Positions 1-9,603 of a stretch of DNA of 64,000 nucleotides are shown here, piece after piece. The notes below the pieces were generated by a model, which ran no database searches, was not told the DNA's origin, and was given only the letters and a program-made list of their open reading frames with translations. Location: assembly GCF_014697375.1 (NCBI RefSeq), contig NZ_JACJRS010000008.1, positions 1-64,000 on the forward strand, given 5' to 3'. Made by a program: the position numbers and the translations under genes. Origin of the DNA: Phormidium sp. FACHB-1136 (GTDB taxonomy: Bacteria > Cyanobacteriota > Cyanobacteriia > Phormidesmidales > Phormidesmidaceae). Numbering within the stretch: the first letter of the stretch is position 1; every line of letters starts with the position of its first letter.

Positions 1-317
1 TTGAAGACTTTGAGCAGGATGGCCCTAAGATTCTTATCATTTTAGACAATGCAAGTATTCATAAAAAGGCAGAGATTCTAGAGAAGATAGCGAAGGAGAT
101 GCCCAACATTGTTTTAGAATTTCTGCCACCCTACAGTCCGGACTATAATTTAATCGAGTTAGTTTGGCACTCTGCAAAGGAATTCATTGCCAATCGTCTA
201 TTTGAGTCGATTGAGGATTTAGAAGCGCTTGTTCATAACCTATTGAACGAAGGGCAGCTTGTCATCAACTGGGATCGCAAGATCAAAAATAAAGGAAACA
301 CAGTCAATGTAATTTAA
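1..317 (+). mobile_element. IS630-family transposase, C-terminal part (cut by window edge)
   Basis: The reading frame is open from the window edge to the TAA at 315-317. It contains ILDNASIHK and LPPYSPDYNLIELVWHSAKE, the second and third acidic blocks (D...E) of the DDE_3 catalytic domain of IS630/Tc1-like transposases. Only about the last 105 residues are present, so whether the element is intact cannot be judged. Its A+T content is higher than that of the following sat gene, as expected for an acquired element. The A+T-rich bases just after the stop (about 318-345) are where the element's terminal repeat should lie, but the other end is outside the window. Confidence 0.85.
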
Positions 318-787
318 ATGCATATCAGCTTAGTATTGCCCATGAGCAGGCTAGACCTAGCCAATAGTCATGCGTGGGTTGCATAGCCCCCTCAACTATC
401 CACATGCCTCTTGCCAAGCGCATGGGTCTAGACATCCGTACAGGCAGGCACCTTGGCTGATCAGATGATCCTTTGCCTGTGGCTGGATCGATAGCCCCTC
501 TTCGCTAGATTAATGATGCGATCCCAGTGGGGAATAGAGTAGCACTAGACTCGAAGTTCAAATGAATTGTGATTCAATCTAAGTCAAAATTGAATTCAAG
601 CCGAAAAATATCTCCATTGCAGGTGACATCGGTACCAAGATGTAATTTCATGGAGTAAGCGAGTCAGTACAGCCATTTTGTGTTTCACACCCTTGGCGGC
701 CTCAGCGAATGGCCTCCTGCGAGGGTTGCGGCTGCCTGGGTCTGACTTCGCGGATTATGTCGCCCAGTGTAGGAAAACGGTATCCCC
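318..787. other. Intergenic region before sat
   Basis: No gene is supported here. The first part probably belongs to the IS630 element end. Around 550-610 the sequence is A+T-rich (ttcaaatgaattgtgattcaat) and could hold the sat promoter. No convincing -35/-10 pair or terminator was found. Confidence 0.5.
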
Positions 788-1969
788 ATGACGATGCATA
801 AGGATGGTATTGCCCCCCACGGTGGCACGCTGATTAATCGCCTGGTTTCCCCCGAAAAGGAAGCGCACTTTTTGGAGCAGGCTAACAGTCTGCCCCGTGT
901 CGCCCTGGATGAGCGGGCCTTTTCTGACCTGGTGATGATCGCCATTGGCGGCTTTAGCCCCCTAGACGGCTTTATGAAGAAGGCCGATTACGATCCCGTC
1001 GTCACGGATATGCGGTTGGCCAATGGGCTGCCCTGGGCGGTGCCCGTTACCCTGTCGGTGTCTGAGGACGTAGCGGCCCCCCTGAAGGAAGGCTCTCTGG
1101 TGCGGCTAGATGACCCCACCGGGCGCTTCGTTGGGGTGCTGGAACTGGAAGAAAAGTACACCTACGACAAAACCCGCGAGGCCATCCACGTCTACCGCAC
1201 CGACGAGGACAAGCACCCCGGTGTAAAGGTGGTCTACGAGCAGGGTGCCGTGAACCTGGCTGGCCCGATTTGGCTAATGCAGCGGGATCCTCACCCCCTG
1301 TTCCCCAACTACCAAATTGACCCCGCCGCTTCCCGTGCGATGTTCCGGGAAAAGGGCTGGAAAACCGTAGTGGGCTTCCAAACCCGCAACCCCATCCACC
1401 GCGCCCACGAGTACATTCAAAAGTGCGCCCTCGAAACCGTGGACGGCCTGTTTCTGCATCCCCTCGTGGGGGCCACCAAGTCCGACGACATCCCCGCCGA
1501 TGTGCGGATGCGCTGCTACGAAATTATGGTGGAGCACTACTTCCCGCAGGATCGGGTGATTCTGGCCATTAACCCCTCCGCCATGCGCTATGCGGGGCCA
1601 CGGGAAGCCATCTTCCACGCCCTGATTCGCAAAAACTACGGCTGCACCCACTTCATCGTGGGGCGCGACCATGCCGGGGTAGGCGACTACTACGGCACCT
1701 ACGATGCCCAGTACATTTTCGACGAGTTTGACCCCGCCGAGCTGGGCATTGTGCCGATGAAGTTTGAGCACGCCTTCTACTGCACCCGCACGGGCGGCAT
1801 GGCCACCTCCAAAACCAGCCCCAGCAGCAAGGAGGAGCGCATCCACCTGTCCGGCACCAAGGTACGCGAGATGCTGCGCCGAGGAGAATTACCCCCGCCG
1901 GAATTTTCCCGTCCTGAAGTGGCGGCGGAACTGGCTCGCGCCATGCGGGTACCCGAAGCAGTCGGCTAA
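788..1969 (+). CDS. sat: Sulfate adenylyltransferase (ATP sulfurylase)
   Basis: This enzyme activates sulfate with ATP to adenosine 5'-phosphosulfate, the first step of assimilatory sulfate reduction in the cytoplasm. The 393 residues match the usual length of the monofunctional bacterial and plant-type enzyme, with no APS-kinase domain. The nucleotide-binding signature [12 protein letters not shown] is at residues 198-209 and the second signature [12 protein letters not shown] at about 292-303. The N-terminal PUA-like part carries the usual LVSPEKEA segment. Two in-frame ATGs (788 and 794) are possible starts; neither has a strong Shine-Dalgarno. The caspase-like gene begins 45 bp downstream on the same strand, so the two may be cotranscribed, although no functional link is known. 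Confidence 0.96.
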   Translation: MTMHKDGIAPHGGTLINRLVSPEKEAHFLEQANSLPRVALDERAFSDLVMIAIGGFSPLDGFMKKADYDPVVTDMRLANGLPWAVPVTLSVSEDVAAPLKEGSLVRLDDPTGRFVGVLELEEKYTYDKTREAIHVYRTDEDKHPGVKVVYEQGAVNLAGPIWLMQRDPHPLFPNYQIDPAASRAMFREKGWKTVVGFQTRNPIHRAHEYIQKCALETVDGLFLHPLVGATKSDDIPADVRMRCYEIMVEHYFPQDRVILAINPSAMRYAGPREAIFHALIRKNYGCTHFIVGRDHAGVGDYYGTYDAQYIFDEFDPAELGIVPMKFEHAFYCTRTGGMATSKTSPSSKEERIHLSGTKVREMLRRGELPPPEFSRPEVAAELARAMRVPEAVG

Positions 1970-2014
1970 GGTATCCTCTACCTAGGGCAAACCATCGGTG
2001 GGGCAAGCCATCCC

Positions 2015-4273
2015 GTGACACTGAATCGACGGTCGTTTCTGCAACGGACGAGTCTGGCGCTAGGGGCGTTAGGCGTGGGGGGAAGTAGCTTCCTGAGGGC
2101 AACCCCCTATGCCCAAGCACTCAGCAAACCCGCCCGTCGCAAACTGGCCCTGCTGATCGGCATTAACCAGTACCCGGATCGAGCGATCAGCGTCACGCCC
2201 GGTCAAGATGTAGCCCTCAAAGGTTGCTTGACTGATGTGGGGATGCAGCGGCAGTTGTTGATCCATCGGTTTGGCTTTGCGCCCCAGGATATCCTCACCC
2301 TCACTAACCAGGCGGCTACCCGTCAGGGCATTGTCAACGCCCTCGACCAGCACCTCGTCCAACAGGCCCAGGCCGATGACGTGGTGCTGCTGCATTTCAG
2401 TGGCTACGGTAGCCAAGTGCGCTGGGAGGGCAATCCCAACCTCACCTATCGCGCCTGGGTACCCGTGGACGGACGTTTGCCCAGCAGCGATCAGCCCGCC
2501 TTAAACGACCTTTTAGAAGTGGAAATTGCGGCAATTCTGCGACGGGTCGCCACACCAAACCTAACCACGGTAATCGACGCCGGAAGCCAGGACACGGGAT
2601 ATCTGCGCTGGGGCAATATGAAGGTGAGATCCCGGCCCATAGTGCCCGTTGGCAATTTACCGGAACCTTTTTTAGGCACGGTGGAGGGAGCCAGGGAAGG
2701 CGAAACCCCTTGGCCAGGGCTGCTGCTGAGAGCGAACAATCCTGGAAACCTGGTGTTAGAGGGGCCATGGGATGGCTTTAGTGCTGGACTCTTTACCTAC
2801 GCCCTCACCCAAAGCCTGTGGGAAGCGGTGGCGGATCCCAATCCTAAGCTGCTGATCCAGCGGACGGGGGATCGGATCCAGCACTGGACTGGGCCGGATC
2901 AGGTACCTACTTTGGGTAATGTGCTGGCTCCTAAGGCCGTTACCATGCCCTACAGCCTGCCCCCCGATCAACCCAACGCCGTTGGCCTCGCGCAACCCAC
3001 CGACCCACGCACCCTAGACCTCTGGTTGGGCGGGCTATCGCCGGATCTGCTGCACTACCTCCAGCCTGGATCTCGGTTTACCATCCCCAATCCTTCCGCC
3101 CACGATGCCGCCACGCCTACGGATGCCGTCGCCCCCAATTCCGTCGTACCCGATCCCGTGCTAGACCTGCGCCTAGAGTCGCGCAGCGGCCTGCATGGCG
3201 TGGCTAAACCTGTGATGGCCGAAGTTTCCCTATCCGCCCAAGCCCAGCCACTCTACGAGAAAGTGAGGGTGCTGCCCACCAACCTCACCCTCACGATGGC
3301 CCTAGATAGCCAACTGAAGCGGGTGGAACGGGTGGATGCGACCAGTGCCCTAGCGGGGGTGCCCTTTGTTACCGCGATTGCCGCTGGCGAACGCAACGCC
3401 GATTGTCTCTTTGGGCGCTTACCCGTGGGGCCAGGAGGGAGTCCTGCCGATGGCGACCGTTTCTCCAGCGCTGGCAGCGAACGCCTCACAGAAAGCAGCT
3501 ACGGTCTGTTTGCCCCCAACCGCACGCTGGTACCAGGCACCATGCTGGCCAAGGAAGAGGCCGTCAAAACCGCCCTCACCCGCCTCACCCCCACCCTACG
3601 ATCCCTGCTAGCCCTAAAGCTGGTGCGCCTTACCCAAAACCGCTTTGCCTCTGGCCTTGCCGCCCTCGTTGCCGTGGAAGCCGTCGGCCCCAAACCCACG
3701 GTGCTACTGCGCCAACAAACCGAAGCCAGCCGCCTCACCCATCCCGGCCTGACGGATCCCGGCAGCGGCCCCACCACCCTCACCCTCTCGCGAGATGCCC
3801 GTTTTCAGTACCGCATCACCAATCACAGCGATCTCCCCCTTCATGTTCTAGTAATTCGCATCAACGGCCAGGGAGACTGCTCGGCCCTAGTGGTGGCCCC
3901 CGAAGACAGCGGAAACACCGACGGAACACAGCTAATCGGCCCGTCCCTGGATCCCCGGCAGACCCTGCTGGTGCCCAATAACCCTAGCGGTTGGGGCATC
4001 CTAGGGTCTACAGCGCAGGTCGAGACTCACATTATCCTCAGTGTTCAACCCTTTACCCACAGCCTAGAGGCGCTCGCCGCCGATGGCCCCATGGCCTCTG
4101 TGCAAGCCGATTTGCGCCGAGTTGAGCAACCCCTCAAATTTGCCCAAGCTCTGCTACAAGATCTCCATAGCGATGCGGCACTGCCGGAAGGCCGCAGTGC
4201 GGGAGACGTTTACGCCCTGAATCACCAGCAATGGGCGACGTTTCAGATCAACTATGTGGTCAGTTCATCCTGA
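2015..4273 (+). CDS. Tat-exported caspase-like (metacaspase/orthocaspase family) protein, probably catalytically dead
   Basis: The protein has 752 residues and a GTG start. It opens with a twin-arginine signal (NRRSFLQRT at residues 4-12, then a hydrophobic segment ending in PYAQA), so export by the Tat pathway is expected. Residues about 41-200 have the p20 caspase fold: LALLIGINQYPD, then HFSGYGSQ and VIDAGSQDTG. In active family members the catalytic pair lies in SGHG and D-x-C. Here the histidine is Tyr131 and the cysteine position is Gly190 followed by Ser191, so peptidase activity is not expected. Pseudo-orthocaspases with such substitutions are known in cyanobacteria. The C-terminal region (about 590-680) resembles the DUF4384 beta-rich domain often attached to cyanobacterial caspase-like proteins. 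It may act as a scaffold; the role is inferred. Confidence 0.85.
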   Translation: MTLNRRSFLQRTSLALGALGVGGSSFLRATPYAQALSKPARRKLALLIGINQYPDRAISVTPGQDVALKGCLTDVGMQRQLLIHRFGFAPQDILTLTNQAATRQGIVNALDQHLVQQAQADDVVLLHFSGYGSQVRWEGNPNLTYRAWVPVDGRLPSSDQPALNDLLEVEIAAILRRVATPNLTTVIDAGSQDTGYLRWGNMKVRSRPIVPVGNLPEPFLGTVEGAREGETPWPGLLLRANNPGNLVLEGPWDGFSAGLFTYALTQSLWEAVADPNPKLLIQRTGDRIQHWTGPDQVPTLGNVLAPKAVTMPYSLPPDQPNAVGLAQPTDPRTLDLWLGGLSPDLLHYLQPGSRFTIPNPSAHDAATPTDAVAPNSVVPDPVLDLRLESRSGLHGVAKPVMAEVSLSAQAQPLYEKVRVLPTNLTLTMALDSQLKRVERVDATSALAGVPFVTAIAAGERNADCLFGRLPVGPGGSPADGDRFSSAGSERLTESSYGLFAPNRTLVPGTMLAKEEAVKTALTRLTPTLRSLLALKLVRLTQNRFASGLAALVAVEAVGPKPTVLLRQQTEASRLTHPGLTDPGSGPTTLTLSRDARFQYRITNHSDLPLHVLVIRINGQGDCSALVVAPEDSGNTDGTQLIGPSLDPRQTLLVPNNPSGWGILGSTAQVETHIILSVQPFTHSLEALAADGPMASVQADLRRVEQPLKFAQALLQDLHSDAALPEGRSAGDVYALNHQQWATFQINYVVSSS

Positions 4274-4304
4274 TGACGGCTGTGGGAGACCCTCTGACCA
4301 GCGA

Positions 4305-6029
4305 CTAATCTGTGAAGGCGACGGTTTGGGTGGGGCGTTCGGTGGTGGTAGTCCCCAGGCCGAGGGCTGTTAGTAGGTGATGCTGAGCCGCCGCCATTTG
4401 GCCATAGCTGAAGCCGTAGGGAAGGTCTTGATGGGAGGGATCGGGGGCTTCGGCGGATGCCGTAACGGTGCGGGTGGGTACGCCAAGGTATTGAGTTTTC
4501 AAGTAATCCAGGGCATAGGGACTGCCGTAGATGACCAACCCCTGAAGGCATTGGGCATTCAAGATCGCCTCGATCCAAGCTTGCACCAGGGGAGACACCG
4601 CCGCCGAACCCCGGAAGGGATTGCCCCGCAGAAAGATTTGCATCAACGTCGGGCGCAGGGTGTCGGCCTGGGGCCAGCGTTGGCAACCCTGGTGATCCAC
4701 TAGTTGAAGCTGGTAGTGGGATTGGGCAGGCAGGGCAATGGCGGGGGCGGTGCGGTTCAAAAAGGGACAATCCACCACGCTATCCACCAGGATCAGATTG
4801 TCGCCGGGATGCTGGGCGTCGCCGGGTGGCACCTGACCTACCACGGTCATGGATGCCGTGAGGATATTGGTGGCAAGGCGCTGAGATTCTGGCCGCAGGA
4901 AGGGATCGAGGTGAATCGGCGGGGGCGGAATATGTTCCCAGGCGTGGCAGGATTCTGGCGGCACCGAAAGGCGAGAGGCCACCCGCTGCTTGGCTCGCCA
5001 CAGGCGTTCTACAGAATCGGCAATGCGCTCTGGGGGAATGCGTCCGGTGGTTACGGCCTCCACCACGGCCTTAATGCAGCCTTCGGGGTCGGTGGGCATC
5101 AACAGCACATCCGCCCCAGCTTCCACCGCCAGTACCGCCGCTTCGTAGGGGCCGTAGGTGCGGGTGATGGCTCCCATAATCAGCGCATCGGTGACAATCA
5201 GCCCCGTAAAGCCCATTTTCTCGCGTAGGAGTCTCGTCAAGGTACGGTCAGACAGGGTGGCGGGATACTGCCGATCCAGGGCCGGGATCGTGAGGTGTGC
5301 CGTCATCACCGTATCCACCCCAGCGGCAATCAACGCTTGGAAGGGCGGCAATTCCACCCGCTGGAGTCGTTCCCAGTTGTGGGGCAAGGTGGGTAGTTCT
5401 AGATGGGAATCCACTGCTGTATCACCATGGCCCGGAAAGTGTTTGGCGGTGGTGAGGGCACCCTGGCGCTGGGCACCGCACACAAAGGCTGTTGTCAGAG
5501 CGGCGACAATCTCCGGCGTATCCCCAAAAGCTCGCACGTTGATGACGGGGTTTTCGGGATTGTTGTTCACATCGGCCACTGGGGCCAGCACCCAGTTGAG
5601 GCCGATGGCCAGGGCTTCTTCGGCGGTGACGGCACCCATGGCTTCCGCGTAGGCTTCGGCCTGGGGAAGATCCCGTTTGGCAATTTCGGCCAAGGCCATG
5701 GGGGGCGGAAACCAAGTGGCCCCACTAAATCGCTGGCCTACCCCTTCTTCGATGTCAGCGGCGATTAGTAGGGGAACCTGGGCCAGGGTTTGTAATTCCT
5801 CGGTTTTGAGGCCCACCTCGGCGGCACTGCCCCCCAGCAAAATCACTCCGCCCACGCCTAGGTCGGCAAGGTAGTGGTGCAAGGTGTCCCGGTCGGCTTC
5901 CCAGGCGGGATAGCGAATTTCGTGGTCAAACAAATGGCCGGAGGTACGCACCACCACCATTTGCGCCACCTGTTCCGCTAGGGAAAGCGCGTCGGGGGAG
6001 GGCATGATGGCACTGGGAGCCGTCCTCAC
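4305..6029 (-). CDS. Glycoside hydrolase family 3, beta-N-acetylhexosaminidase-like
   Basis: This is a GH3 enzyme (574 aa) of the NagZ type, which removes terminal N-acetylglucosamine from muropeptides during peptidoglycan recycling. The hallmark KHFPGHGDT loop is at residues 196-204, carrying the His/Asp acid-base pair of NagZ-type enzymes. The probable nucleophile is Asp280 in [13 protein letters not shown]. It is longer than E. coli NagZ (about 340 aa) because of a second C-terminal domain, as is common in cyanobacterial homologues. No signal peptide is seen. The GTG start overlaps the TGA stop of rbfA (GTGA), which suggests translational coupling. An internal ATG at residue 9 is an alternative start. 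The substrate is inferred from the family. Confidence 0.88.
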   Translation of the reverse strand: MRTAPSAIMPSPDALSLAEQVAQMVVVRTSGHLFDHEIRYPAWEADRDTLHHYLADLGVGGVILLGGSAAEVGLKTEELQTLAQVPLLIAADIEEGVGQRFSGATWFPPPMALAEIAKRDLPQAEAYAEAMGAVTAEEALAIGLNWVLAPVADVNNNPENPVINVRAFGDTPEIVAALTTAFVCGAQRQGALTTAKHFPGHGDTAVDSHLELPTLPHNWERLQRVELPPFQALIAAGVDTVMTAHLTIPALDRQYPATLSDRTLTRLLREKMGFTGLIVTDALIMGAITRTYGPYEAAVLAVEAGADVLLMPTDPEGCIKAVVEAVTTGRIPPERIADSVERLWRAKQRVASRLSVPPESCHAWEHIPPPPIHLDPFLRPESQRLATNILTASMTVVGQVPPGDAQHPGDNLILVDSVVDCPFLNRTAPAIALPAQSHYQLQLVDHQGCQRWPQADTLRPTLMQIFLRGNPFRGSAAVSPLVQAWIEAILNAQCLQGLVIYGSPYALDYLKTQYLGVPTRTVTASAEAPDPSHQDLPYGFSYGQMAAAQHHLLTALGLGTTTTERPTQTVAFTD

Positions 6030-6511
6030 GCCAAATCGTCCCCATCGTCCTCGGCGCTGGGAATGGCATCATCGAGGAAATCTCCGTCGAGATCGTCTCC
6101 CGCTTCATCCCCCTCTTCCCCCGCCTCAAACCAGGCGTCATCCATGCCCTTTTCCTCCCGCTCTTGGCTGAGCTGGTTGATCAGCGACAACACCCGCGTG
6201 CCCCGCTCCATGGAAGTATCTTCCTTAAATAGAATCTCTGGGGTACGCCGCAGTCGAATGCGCTGGCCTAGTTCGCTTCGCACAAAGCCCGTCGCTGCCT
6301 TCAGCCCTTCCATGGTTTCGGCGCGGGCTTCCTCGGTGCCATAGATGCTGACAAACACCTTGGCGTGCTGCAAATCCCCAGACACATCCACATCGGTGAC
6401 GCTGACCATGCCAGCCCCCACCCGGTCGTCCTTAATATCGCCCATCAACATGTGGCTGACTTCGCGCTTAATCAACGACGCCACCCGCTCCACTCGACGA
6501 CTATTGGCCAT
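6026..6511 (-). CDS. rbfA: 30S ribosome-binding factor A
   Basis: RbfA helps mature the 5' end of 16S rRNA and small subunits, and is needed for cold adaptation. The protein (161 aa from the ATG at 6511) has the family opening [17 protein letters not shown], the internal GDIKDDRVG and [20 protein letters not shown] stretches, and [20 protein letters not shown]. The ATG at 6511 was chosen because the family starts here; a frame open to 6538 adds nine residues without family support. The C-terminal 40 residues are an acidic Asp/Glu-rich tail beyond the KH-like core. It sits downstream of ycf33 and overlaps the GH3 gene by four bases, so the three form a likely operon. Confidence 0.95.
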   Translation of the reverse strand: MANSRRVERVASLIKREVSHMLMGDIKDDRVGAGMVSVTDVDVSGDLQHAKVFVSIYGTEEARAETMEGLKAATGFVRSELGQRIRLRRTPEILFKEDTSMERGTRVLSLINQLSQEREEKGMDDAWFEAGEEGDEAGDDLDGDFLDDAIPSAEDDGDDLA

Positions 6512-6559
6512 CGCCCCGTACTCCAACGTGCTAAACAATCTTCTCGACGGTGCTTGTCC

Positions 6560-6700
6560 TAGCCTTGGCTGATGGCAAGCATTCTCTCTGTAGCTAGGTT
6601 TGGCCCTCCCCCCAGCTCCTCTCCCACGGGGAGATGAGAGCCGGAAGACTCTTCAAAGTCCCTCTCCCAAGTTGGGGAGAGGGATTTAGGGTGAGGGCAG
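6560..6700. repeat. Dispersed G+C-rich repeat (family A)
   Basis: The rbfA-ycf33 gap carries a degenerate palindromic repeat: CCCCAGCTCCTCTCCCAC, then TCCCTCTCCCAAGTTGGGGA, then GGATTTAGGGTGAGGG. Related copies lie near 20546, 24153, 38420, 38525, 40500 and 56320. It has no coding potential and interrupts an otherwise conserved gene pair. Confidence 0.7.
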
Positions 6701-6733
6701 CGGAGACCTTGGCATCCATCTGACCGACAAACC

Positions 6734-6937
6734 CTAGGCGGCACCCAGGCCCAGCATGGCCCGCAGGGTGAAGGTAAGAAACAGAAACCCCGCCACCACC
6801 GCTCCAACCAATGCCACCGCCGTGGTCGGACGCTGGAGCAGGGGCACCAAGGGCTGCACTGCATTGTAGAGAATCCCCAAAGAGAAGGAGATTAGGTAGC
6901 GCGGATAGCGGAAAACGTTCTCAAAAAACTCTTTCAT
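6734..6937 (-). CDS. ycf33: Ycf33 / DUF751 small membrane protein
   Basis: This is a 67-residue protein with the conserved N-terminus MKEFFENVFRYPRYLISFSLG and the C-terminus TLRAMLGLGAA typical of Ycf33 (DUF751), found in cyanobacteria and algal plastids. One or two hydrophobic segments (about residues 14-33 and 41-60) suggest a thylakoid or plasma-membrane protein. Its biochemical role is not known. Genes of this family commonly lie immediately upstream of rbfA, as here, which supports the call despite the short length. Confidence 0.9.
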   Translation of the reverse strand: MKEFFENVFRYPRYLISFSLGILYNAVQPLVPLLQRPTTAVALVGAVVAGFLFLTFTLRAMLGLGAA

Positions 6938-7147
6938 GGCGGCGTTTTAACAGGGCAGGTAGGGCCACAGGATACCGTTATCCAAGCTTTGCCCGCATTC
7001 CATCCTAACCCAAGCCCCAGAGCATGGTCTAGGCTGACGGCCAGACCCTTGATTGGAATTCCGTGATCGGCCTTGAGCATTTTGTCTAGGCGTTGGGTCG
7101 TAGATCTCACCCAGTGCTAACGATGTGGGTGTCGTCGCCTGGGGTAT

Positions 7148-8614
7148 TTAGGGGGTTGGGTGAACTTGCACATCGCCGGAGGGTAGGAGTTCAATCTCAA
7201 CGGTGGTGGGTTCTGTTAGGCGTAGGTTGGGCAACACGGTGCCCACCGAGGGCAGGGGCGTTTGGGTCAGATATTGGCGCGATGGGGCGGTTAGGGGCTC
7301 GATAGCCAGAATCTCTCCCGCTGGCCCCAGGGTGAGGCGATAGCGCAGGGGTGAGGCTAGTCCTGGAATTGGGTTCCAGATCTCGGCTAAAGCTAGTCGT
7401 AGGGAATCTAGGGTGTGAGCGGGGGCACTATCGGCCAAACCTGCCGAAGGGGCTGGGGCCAGTTCATCTGCCGATTCAGGGGGCTGGGTTTCTGGGGACT
7501 CTGGGGATACTAGCGGGGGCGCAGAGGATGCCGTTGCGGACACTCTAGCTTGCGATCCAATGGCCTCCGGTGGTGGCATAGGAGCGGGAGGGGGCGGTGG
7601 CGAAGACTCCTCCGGGGAGGAAGGCGAGGCGGCCTGAGGGGGCACTGCTGCGAGGTTATCCGGCCTGGGTTGGGGGGCTGGGGCAACCGCACGGTCTGGC
7701 CCGGTTGATGCCACGTCTGGCCTAGGGGCGTTTGAGGGGGGATTTGGGGTCGGGGATTGGTCGGATGCCCTAGGGACTGGGGCTAAGGCTGGAGCATCAT
7801 TATCTAATGAGTCATTTAATGGGTCTGCCCCAGCGAATGGGCCTGCCTCTAACGGATCAGCATCGAGCGGAGGAGAGCCCTCGGTTATGGCCCCGTTGTC
7901 CTCGGCGGTGCCTCCAGCAATGTCTGCTGGGGCAGATGTTTCTGCCGTGGGTGTGGGAGACAGCACTAGGGCCGGGGGAGACGACCCTAGCCATTGGCTT
8001 CCCAGTACCGCCGCCACCAGTACCGCCGCCACCGATCCCGTCCACAGGGGCAGCCTAGCAGGCCACCGTAGCCGCGATGGTCGCCGCTGGGCCGGGGCTA
8101 GTTCCTCCGACCAATGGGCTACGGCTTGCTCAGCTTGGTCTAGCACCGTGGCCAAATCCGCCAACTGCACCAAAGACAAGTTCACAGCGGCGGGGGAAGA
8201 TGCCCCGGTCACCGTCAGTCGATGGCGCGTGAGCCCCACGGGAGCCAAACGGTTCTGCCCTTGGCTAAGTCCTTGGGATGGGGTTAGCCCTTGTGCCTGA
8301 AGGTAATGCTGCACATAGGTTTGCACCAAATAGCTGAGGTCGGCTAGGTCTGGGCCATGGCCAGAGACCTCGAAGGCGGGGGGAGATTGGCGGGATCCAT
8401 CAGCAGGGAACGTTTCAGCGGGGGAGGGTGGCTGTCCATCGGCCTGAACATGGTCTGGGGTGTCGGCCCTTTCCCATAGGCATAGCTGAAACCGTGAACG
8501 TTTCAGCACCACCCGATCCGCCAGGGTACTCAAAGGCGACACCTGCCCCGTTAGCTGCAAGGCCCAAGAGCCAGCGGCGTATTGGTAGGAGGATAGGGTG
8601 GCAAGGGTGGGCAT
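7148..8614 (-). CDS. DUF4335-type cyanobacterial protein with one transmembrane segment
   Basis: The 488-residue protein has an N-terminal domain (about 1-170) opening with YQYAAGSWALQLTGQVSPLS and a region with LSLVQLADLATVLDQAE, as in DUF4335 proteins of cyanobacteria. A basic stretch precedes one membrane helix at about 189-210 (LWTGSVAAVLVAAVLGSQWLG). A long Pro/Ala/Ser-rich linker (about 215-390) follows, then a conserved C-terminal domain (LRLALAEIWNPIPGLASPLRYRL) resembling envelope-spanning adaptor ends. No enzymatic motif is present. The upstream gene on the same strand is the DUF3038 gene that usually accompanies this family. Function is unknown. Confidence 0.8.
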   Translation of the reverse strand: MPTLATLSSYQYAAGSWALQLTGQVSPLSTLADRVVLKRSRFQLCLWERADTPDHVQADGQPPSPAETFPADGSRQSPPAFEVSGHGPDLADLSYLVQTYVQHYLQAQGLTPSQGLSQGQNRLAPVGLTRHRLTVTGASSPAAVNLSLVQLADLATVLDQAEQAVAHWSEELAPAQRRPSRLRWPARLPLWTGSVAAVLVAAVLGSQWLGSSPPALVLSPTPTAETSAPADIAGGTAEDNGAITEGSPPLDADPLEAGPFAGADPLNDSLDNDAPALAPVPRASDQSPTPNPPSNAPRPDVASTGPDRAVAPAPQPRPDNLAAVPPQAASPSSPEESSPPPPPAPMPPPEAIGSQARVSATASSAPPLVSPESPETQPPESADELAPAPSAGLADSAPAHTLDSLRLALAEIWNPIPGLASPLRYRLTLGPAGEILAIEPLTAPSRQYLTQTPLPSVGTVLPNLRLTEPTTVEIELLPSGDVQVHPTP

Positions 8615-8758
8615 GGAACTAGTGATTGGGGATTGGTTATTGGTTATTGGCTATGAGTTGTTGTGGGTTAGTTATTGAAGGTTGGTTGTGAAGGGTTGGC
8701 TATTGGGGCCTTGGTGGAGATGTACCGTTGTACGTCCGACTTCCGACTATGGCCGGGA
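8615..8758. repeat. Short low-complexity repeat between the DUF4335 and DUF3038 genes
   Basis: A T/G-rich run of near repeats (GGTTATTGGTTATTGGCTAT and similar) occupies about 8625-8700 between two genes that normally travel together. It may have arisen by slippage. No promoter or terminator is evident. Confidence 0.5.
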
Positions 8759-9358
8759 CTAGGTTTTGGAGCGGTCTAGCAGGGCCAACCAAAGTTTGCG
8801 GGAACCGTCGGGGTTGCCATAGAACAACAAATCAATCAGCAGTTTGAGGGCGAGGGGGTTGAGGTCATCCGGGGTGGAGGTTGGGTCGGCCTCCATGCGT
8901 TCTTGGTAGGCGTTAACAAAGGCATCGAGGTAATTGCCCAGCATGGCGGTGCGGTGGGGGGGGCGACCTTGGTCGAGGGCGGATTCCAGGTGGGTAACGG
9001 CTTGGCGGATAGTGGTTTGGTGATCGAGCGCGAGGTGGGTGATAACCAAGACTAGGGCGCGGGCTTCATCAATATCGAGCTTTTTGCGACCTTGCCCCTT
9101 ACGCAGGGGGCTGGCCTGCCGTAACCGCCAAAGGTTGACGCGATCACTCAACAAATCCGACAGGCCCAAGTGGGTCGCTGCGGCTAACATCGCTTCAGAC
9201 CCTAGCCCGGTGAGGGATTCTAGGGCTAGCAGCACCAGATCAAGCTGGGCTTTGATGCTCTGCAACTGCTGGGGTGTGGGCGTTCCCGTCAATGGTTGCC
9301 CCAGATTTTGCCCTGAACGAGGGCCAACATTTGGCCCCGGCTGAGACGATAGCTCCAC
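8759..9358 (-). CDS. DUF3038 family protein
   Basis: The 199-residue protein has the DUF3038 pattern found only in cyanobacteria: IKAQLDLVLLALESLTGLGS, then ILxLSDLLSDRVNLWRLRQASPLRKG-like sequence, then LDIDEARALVLVITHLA and a C-terminal DPTSTPDDLNPLALKLLIDLLFY. The N-terminal 30 residues are Gln/Pro/Gly-rich and probably disordered. It is predicted to be soluble and helical, with no catalytic motif. It lies upstream of the DUF4335 gene in the same orientation, the usual partner arrangement, so the two proteins may act together. Function is unknown. Confidence 0.85.
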   Translation of the reverse strand: MELSSQPGPNVGPRSGQNLGQPLTGTPTPQQLQSIKAQLDLVLLALESLTGLGSEAMLAAATHLGLSDLLSDRVNLWRLRQASPLRKGQGRKKLDIDEARALVLVITHLALDHQTTIRQAVTHLESALDQGRPPHRTAMLGNYLDAFVNAYQERMEADPTSTPDDLNPLALKLLIDLLFYGNPDGSRKLWLALLDRSKT

Positions 9359-9489
9359 CGTTTCCTCTACCCTCTACCCTAAGAGATTGGGCCAATTGTG
9401 GCATGGGGGTTGCCATTATTGAAACCATGCTACCTGTTAACCGAGTGGGTTACAGCAGCCCTAAACCCTTTAAGTTCAGTGGGTTTGAG

Positions 9490-9529
9490 CAGATCTAGCC
9501 TAAATTAGGCTGTAGTACGTCAGATCTAG
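9490..9529. repeat. Small palindrome flanked by direct repeats upstream of the integrase gene
   Basis: The 9-bp sequence CAGATCTAG occurs at 9490-9498 and again at 9521-9529. Between them lies the palindrome AGCCTAAATTAGGCT. The block sits about 80 bp before the integrase start and could be an operator or recombinase-binding site. This is inferred from symmetry only. Confidence 0.35.
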
Positions 9530-9603
9530 TTTAATGGTTATAAGCACTTCAAAGGGTGCCCATAGAAGCCAATTGGGCGGATCATCAGCCAATTTTTTGA
9601 GCT

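Noticed and set aside
1274-1846. 190-codon minus-strand frame over sat
   Set aside because: Shadow of the sat codon pattern; composition (Gly/Val/His-rich) is not protein-like.
3403-3981. 192-codon frame inside the caspase-like gene
   Set aside because: Arg/Pro/His-rich overlapping frame without a ribosome-binding site.
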